Positions 61,066 through 64,000 of a stretch of 64,000 bases of DNA are shown here, in pieces. Under the pieces are notes generated by a model. The model was not told the DNA's origin. It worked only from the letters and a program-made list of their open reading frames with translations, and made no database searches. Source of the stretch: CBDAQR01 sp965199055 (GTDB taxonomy: Bacteria; Pseudomonadota; Gammaproteobacteria; Pseudomonadales; Halieaceae); contig CBDAQR010000003.1 in assembly GCA_965199055.1 (NCBI GenBank), positions 310,001-374,000 on the forward strand. Direction: 5' to 3'. The translations under genes and the position numbers were made by a program. Position 1 is the first letter of the stretch; each line of letters starts with the position of its first letter.

Positions 61066-61722
61066 GTGACGGCCGATGCAGACACTTCCGCTGCAGGCGT
61101 TCGAGCAAAGCAGAAACAGGAAACCCGGAAACGGGTTCTGAGCGCCGCACTGCTGGAGTTTTCGCAGAAGGGATTTGACAGCGCCAGTCTGCGCACCATT
61201 TCAGCTAACGCAGGCGTGAATCACGGGCTTATCAAATACCACTTCCACAGCAAGGAGGAACTCTGGAAAGCCGCGGTGGATTTCCTTTTTCGGCGACTGC
61301 ACGAAGCGGTAGCGGAGCCCGAAGAGGACAAATCGAAGACGCGATCCGAAAGATTGAGACTGTGGATTCGTCGCTACGTCCGCTATTGTTCTGAACACCC
61401 GGAGCACGCGCGCATTATGGTCCAGGAATCAATTCGCGACTCCGAACGACTGCGTTGGGCCGCGGAGAAACACATTGGCGCCGACCATCAGGTTCTTCTG
61501 CAAAGCTTGCCGAGAGACCTTGATCTCAGCCGATTCCCCAACATTGACATGAAGATTCTTATCTACGTGCTCAATGCGGCCATGCAGGCGCCCTTCACTC
61601 TCGCCGCGGAGATCCGACATATCTACGCTATGGACGTCTACCAAGACGAATTTGTGGAAACTTACGCCGACAGTCTCTTCGACCTGTTCTACCGACCCTA
61701 TCTCGCCAACACCGATAGTTAA
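61066..61722 (+). CDS. TetR-family transcriptional regulator
   Basis: 218 residues from GTG 61066, eight bases after GAGG; ATG 61036 lies within the esterase end and has its AAGGA directly adjacent, so is less likely. N-terminal TetR helix-turn-helix: RKRVLSAALLEFSQKGFDSASLRTISANAGVNHGLIKYHFHSKEELW in blocks, followed by a divergent ligand domain containing SEHPEHARIMVQESI. It follows the esterase by 16 bases and probably represses its own unit and the divergent glycosidase-receptor unit through the palindrome at 60065-60092. Confidence 0.9.
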   Translation: MTADADTSAAGVRAKQKQETRKRVLSAALLEFSQKGFDSASLRTISANAGVNHGLIKYHFHSKEELWKAAVDFLFRRLHEAVAEPEEDKSKTRSERLRLWIRRYVRYCSEHPEHARIMVQESIRDSERLRWAAEKHIGADHQVLLQSLPRDLDLSRFPNIDMKILIYVLNAAMQAPFTLAAEIRHIYAMDVYQDEFVETYADSLFDLFYRPYLANTDS

Positions 61723-61775
61723 TCTCACTGCAGCAATTACACTGAGCCATTCGTGGATGTTGGCGCGACACCTGA

Positions 61776-62633
61776 TCAGAAACCAGCTACTTGCTCCAGG
61801 GTCGTCCCTCTGATCGACTGAACCAGGTACAGGGCGCCGGTAACCAGTTTGAGGGGTGCCGGCGTGGCAACTTCCTTGGCAAATTCCGGCTTCGCCCGCA
61901 GCCCCTCATACCAGCGACACACCGCCGGATGGAGCCTGGCGAATGGGTAGCCGGCTGCCGTTAATCGGTCGGCATAAATAAACCAGGCAATATCCAGAAG
62001 CGTGATCTGCTCACCGGCCAGATAAGGACTCGAACCCAGTTGTTGCTCTAGGCGCTCATAAACCCTTCTAAAATTCTCCGCCGCTTGCCGGGCCTGAGCG
62101 TCTGTCACACCCTGCTTCGCGTAGTTCCTCCAAAACTCCAGTTCATGCGCCTTGTGCGGATCCTGCTCGCCACCGATCGTACCCGCATCCTGCTCGAAGG
62201 TATTGATGGCTTTGGGCTTCTTCTGCGCGAGGAACATGGGGAATAGGAAACGCATGGTCAGAATCCGGATGTCCAGATGCAGATCGTCCTCTTCCTTTAA
62301 GGCAGCGATCATTTGCGCATGGGAGTCCGGCGGAATCAGTCGCGGCTCGGGAAAGGTCTCATCCAGGTAAGCCAGAATGTCGTTGCTTTCGATATGTACC
62401 GCGCCATCGTGAACGAGAACCGGCACCAACCCGCGCGGGTTAACGCCTAAAAACCAGGGCTCGTAGTTTTTCTGCGCGGCGAGGTTGACGTGATGCGGTG
62501 TCCAATCAATGCCTTTCAGGTTAAGGAATATGCGCGTTTTTTGGGAACAGGAAGAACCGCTGAAGTGAAACAGGTGCAAGCCTTTCCACTCCAGAATTTC
62601 CCTAGTCGTAATATCGCTTTCAAGCAGTTGCAT
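61776..62633 (-). CDS. Glutathione S-transferase, LigF-like
   Basis: 285 residues. N-terminal thioredoxin fold with FSGSSCSQKTRIFLNLKGID (possible catalytic Ser/Cys), the cis-Pro motif NPRGLVPVLVHDG and the gamma-glutamyl-binding HIESNDILAYLDETFPEP; C-terminal helical domain YLAGEQITLLDIAWFIYADR. The pattern is close to LigF/beta-etherase-type transferases that open aryl ethers or dehalogenate aromatics. It follows the dioxygenase gene by nine bases, supporting an aromatic-compound role. Substrate not fixed. Confidence 0.83.
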   Translation of the reverse strand: MQLLESDITTREILEWKGLHLFHFSGSSCSQKTRIFLNLKGIDWTPHHVNLAAQKNYEPWFLGVNPRGLVPVLVHDGAVHIESNDILAYLDETFPEPRLIPPDSHAQMIAALKEEDDLHLDIRILTMRFLFPMFLAQKKPKAINTFEQDAGTIGGEQDPHKAHELEFWRNYAKQGVTDAQARQAAENFRRVYERLEQQLGSSPYLAGEQITLLDIAWFIYADRLTAAGYPFARLHPAVCRWYEGLRAKPEFAKEVATPAPLKLVTGALYLVQSIRGTTLEQVAGF

Positions 62634-62642
62634 AAGTCACCT

Positions 62643-63650
62643 TCAGGACGCCGACTGGGCGCGGGCCCTTAAAACCCGAATCAGGTTCTTGATCACCTTG
62701 AAATTGAAGCGCGCGATCAGAAAACCGGGCGAAGGATCAGGCCCCCAGTAGTCTTTCACTCCGGACACCGGTGTATCCTGCGCCTGGTGGGTCTCATTAA
62801 CAAGATCGGTGTCGGTCCAGTGTTCATGGATAACGCCAAACGGGCTGCGCCAGTAATCGAAAATCTGGCCACCCAACAGATGCCGACCAATACCCCAGAC
62901 ATGCTTGCGTTTACGCCGTTTCAAATACTCATGGCCTGACATCAGGTCATCCAAGTTACCCACTTCAAAAGCGACATGCTGGACTCGAACACCCTCATCC
63001 ATCGCAAACTGAAACCCCACCACATGATGGTCGACGTAATCCTGGCCGCGATCCAGGCGCGAGAAGATCATCATGGGGGATCCATCGGGCAAGCGCACCG
63101 CGTCGGAGGTTGTTAATCCGATACGCGCGTTGTACCAAGCGTACAGACTGCCGGGATCCGCACTCTCCAGCACAAGATGTCCAATCCTGCGAACCTTGGA
63201 AGGACCGTGTTCGACTCCCGGCAGCACACCGACCCTGTCGTAGGAACCGTTCATATTGAAGGTGTGTGATGGCGCCGGGTCCAGGGGCTCAAGTCCAGCG
63301 CGGCCATAGACGATCTCAAGCTGCATACCATTGGGATCTGTGAGCCTGACGACCTGGCCACCCGCCGGTTCGTTCAGTGCCTCCACCGCGGAGGCACCCT
63401 CTATTTGAGCGATGGTCTCAAGATCTTCCAGACTATCAGCTTCAAACGCTAGCGCCGTGACATCGCGATCGCCCTGCGACAGCACGTAACAGGGAGGCCC
63501 CTCGTCGGTACCCCGCAGATAAACGGCGCCACCCTCGCGGGCGGCCACCTGCAGCCCAAACTCGTCCAGAAACTTTTCGGCCTTGGCCATATCCGGCGCT
63601 TCAACGCGAACATAGGCAAGACGTTTTACTTTAATCGTCGGTTCAGTCAT
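62643..63650 (-). CDS. Type I extradiol dioxygenase-like (VOC fold) protein
   Basis: 335 residues with two VOC modules, the size of 2,3-dihydroxybiphenyl dioxygenase-type enzymes. The second module has two candidate iron histidines (RIGHLVLES and RVQHVAFEVGN) and a glutamate in FGVIHEHWTDTD; the HHV in YVDHHVVGF fits the catalytic outer-sphere His region. The first module lacks these. Start overlaps the upstream sulfatase stop by eight bases. Predicted to open a catecholic ring; the compound is unknown. Confidence 0.82.
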   Translation of the reverse strand: MTEPTIKVKRLAYVRVEAPDMAKAEKFLDEFGLQVAAREGGAVYLRGTDEGPPCYVLSQGDRDVTALAFEADSLEDLETIAQIEGASAVEALNEPAGGQVVRLTDPNGMQLEIVYGRAGLEPLDPAPSHTFNMNGSYDRVGVLPGVEHGPSKVRRIGHLVLESADPGSLYAWYNARIGLTTSDAVRLPDGSPMMIFSRLDRGQDYVDHHVVGFQFAMDEGVRVQHVAFEVGNLDDLMSGHEYLKRRKRKHVWGIGRHLLGGQIFDYWRSPFGVIHEHWTDTDLVNETHQAQDTPVSGVKDYWGPDPSPGFLIARFNFKVIKNLIRVLRARAQSAS

Positions 63651-64000
63651 CTTCTCTCTCCGTTAACGCTGCCCAGGGCTCGCGATCTTCGTCACCGCCG
63701 AAGAAGTCGGGATCCAGGAATACTTTGTATAATGGGATATGAACGCTCGGACCCCGCGGCATCTCATCCAGGCATCGCTGCATGTCATCCACTCTCTGCG
63801 GCTGAGCATTGGCGAGATCATTGCTTTCCAGCGGGTCGTCCCCGAGGTGATATAGCTCCTGTCCGTCGCTATCGCTGATCAGCTTCCAGGGCCACTGGTA
63901 TAAGGCCTGATCGTCAAACTGACCGCGTATCAAGAAGTCGGTCGGCGCCGGGGCCACCCGCCCAGACAGCACCCCCAACTGGTCGCGACCGTCAAGATCG
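63643..64000 (-). CDS. Sulfatase, C-terminal part (continues beyond the window)
   Basis: Only the last ~118 codons are visible. DLDGRDQLGVLSG, YQWPWKLISDSDGQELYHLGDD and PLESNDLANAQP are the standard C-terminal strand and loop pattern of arylsulfatase-family (S1) enzymes. The catalytic CxPxR site would lie outside the window. It leads an operon with the extradiol-type dioxygenase and glutathione transferase, so removal of sulfate from an aromatic or other ester before ring attack is an inference. Confidence 0.8.
   Translation of the reverse strand, partial: DLDGRDQLGVLSGRVAPAPTDFLIRGQFDDQALYQWPWKLISDSDGQELYHLGDDPLESNDLANAQPQRVDDMQRCLDEMPRGPSVHIPLYKVFLDPDFFGGDEDREPWAALTEREDD

Noticed and set aside
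1..64000. tRNA, rRNA, transposase, integrase or phage genes
   Set aside because: Looked for by eye on both strands; none could be supported.

Overview
This is a GC-rich window with very dense coding. It comes from a Gram-negative, aerobic gammaproteobacterium: it has BamC, Mla-type lipid transport, three TonB-dependent receptors, and the rpsB-tsf / map-glnD-dapC-dapD-dapE neighbourhood seen in pseudomonads and marine Cellvibrionales/Halieaceae-like bacteria. The exact family is an inference from gene content. I see no rRNA, tRNA, CRISPR array, insertion sequence, integrase or phage gene.

Core region (1-24.97 kb). tsf (cut by the window edge) and rpsB run left. They diverge from map-glnD-dapC-nth across a 321-base regulatory gap holding an S2-leader-like RNA and a perfect palindrome. 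alkB-like and ggt run left; yffB-dapD-dapE run right, so the later steps of lysine/meso-DAP synthesis lie close together, and dapA-bamC-WalJ-like follows at 18-21 kb. Between them are two paralogous short-chain dehydrogenases flanking a TraB/GumN protein, then rsmJ. rsmJ sits behind an operon of a class III cyclase-like protein and an HD phosphodiesterase-like protein. An Mla/Pqi-like lipid transporter operon (STAS-permease, ATPase, MCE protein, lipoprotein) ends at a clear bidirectional terminator.

Accessory region A (25-34.5 kb). A TonB receptor and an SRAP DNA-crosslink protein precede a CoA-thioester catabolic cluster: two acyl-CoA dehydrogenases on one strand and, beyond a three-copy tandem repeat, a DUF35 protein coupled to an SCP2/Ltp-type thiolase, a CitE-like lyase and a MaoC-like hydratase. 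The make-up resembles steroid or branched side-chain degradation.

Accessory region B (34.5-45 kb). A lipoprotein cytochrome c, a HupE-like membrane protein and an anchored periplasmic protein converge on a seven-gene operon. That operon encodes a lipoprotein PQQ dehydrogenase, two paralogous secreted proteins of unknown function, a DUF6152-like protein, two paralogous membrane proteins and an unlisted 45-residue membrane peptide. Divergent from it is a TonB receptor gene interrupted by one in-frame TAA. A membrane-anchored XRE regulator follows.

Accessory region C (45-64 kb). A FadB/FadJ-like bifunctional enzyme and another acyl-CoA dehydrogenase are followed by a DUF3604 lipoprotein, a DUF6265-PCuAC fusion, a GPH-type sugar transporter and a MATE exporter. 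Next comes a candidate glycan-use locus: a GH106-like glycosidase and a TonB receptor, divergent from an esterase and a TetR regulator, with a near-perfect 28-base palindrome between them that is the obvious operator candidate. The window ends in a glutathione transferase / extradiol-type dioxygenase / sulfatase operon, with the sulfatase cut by the window edge.
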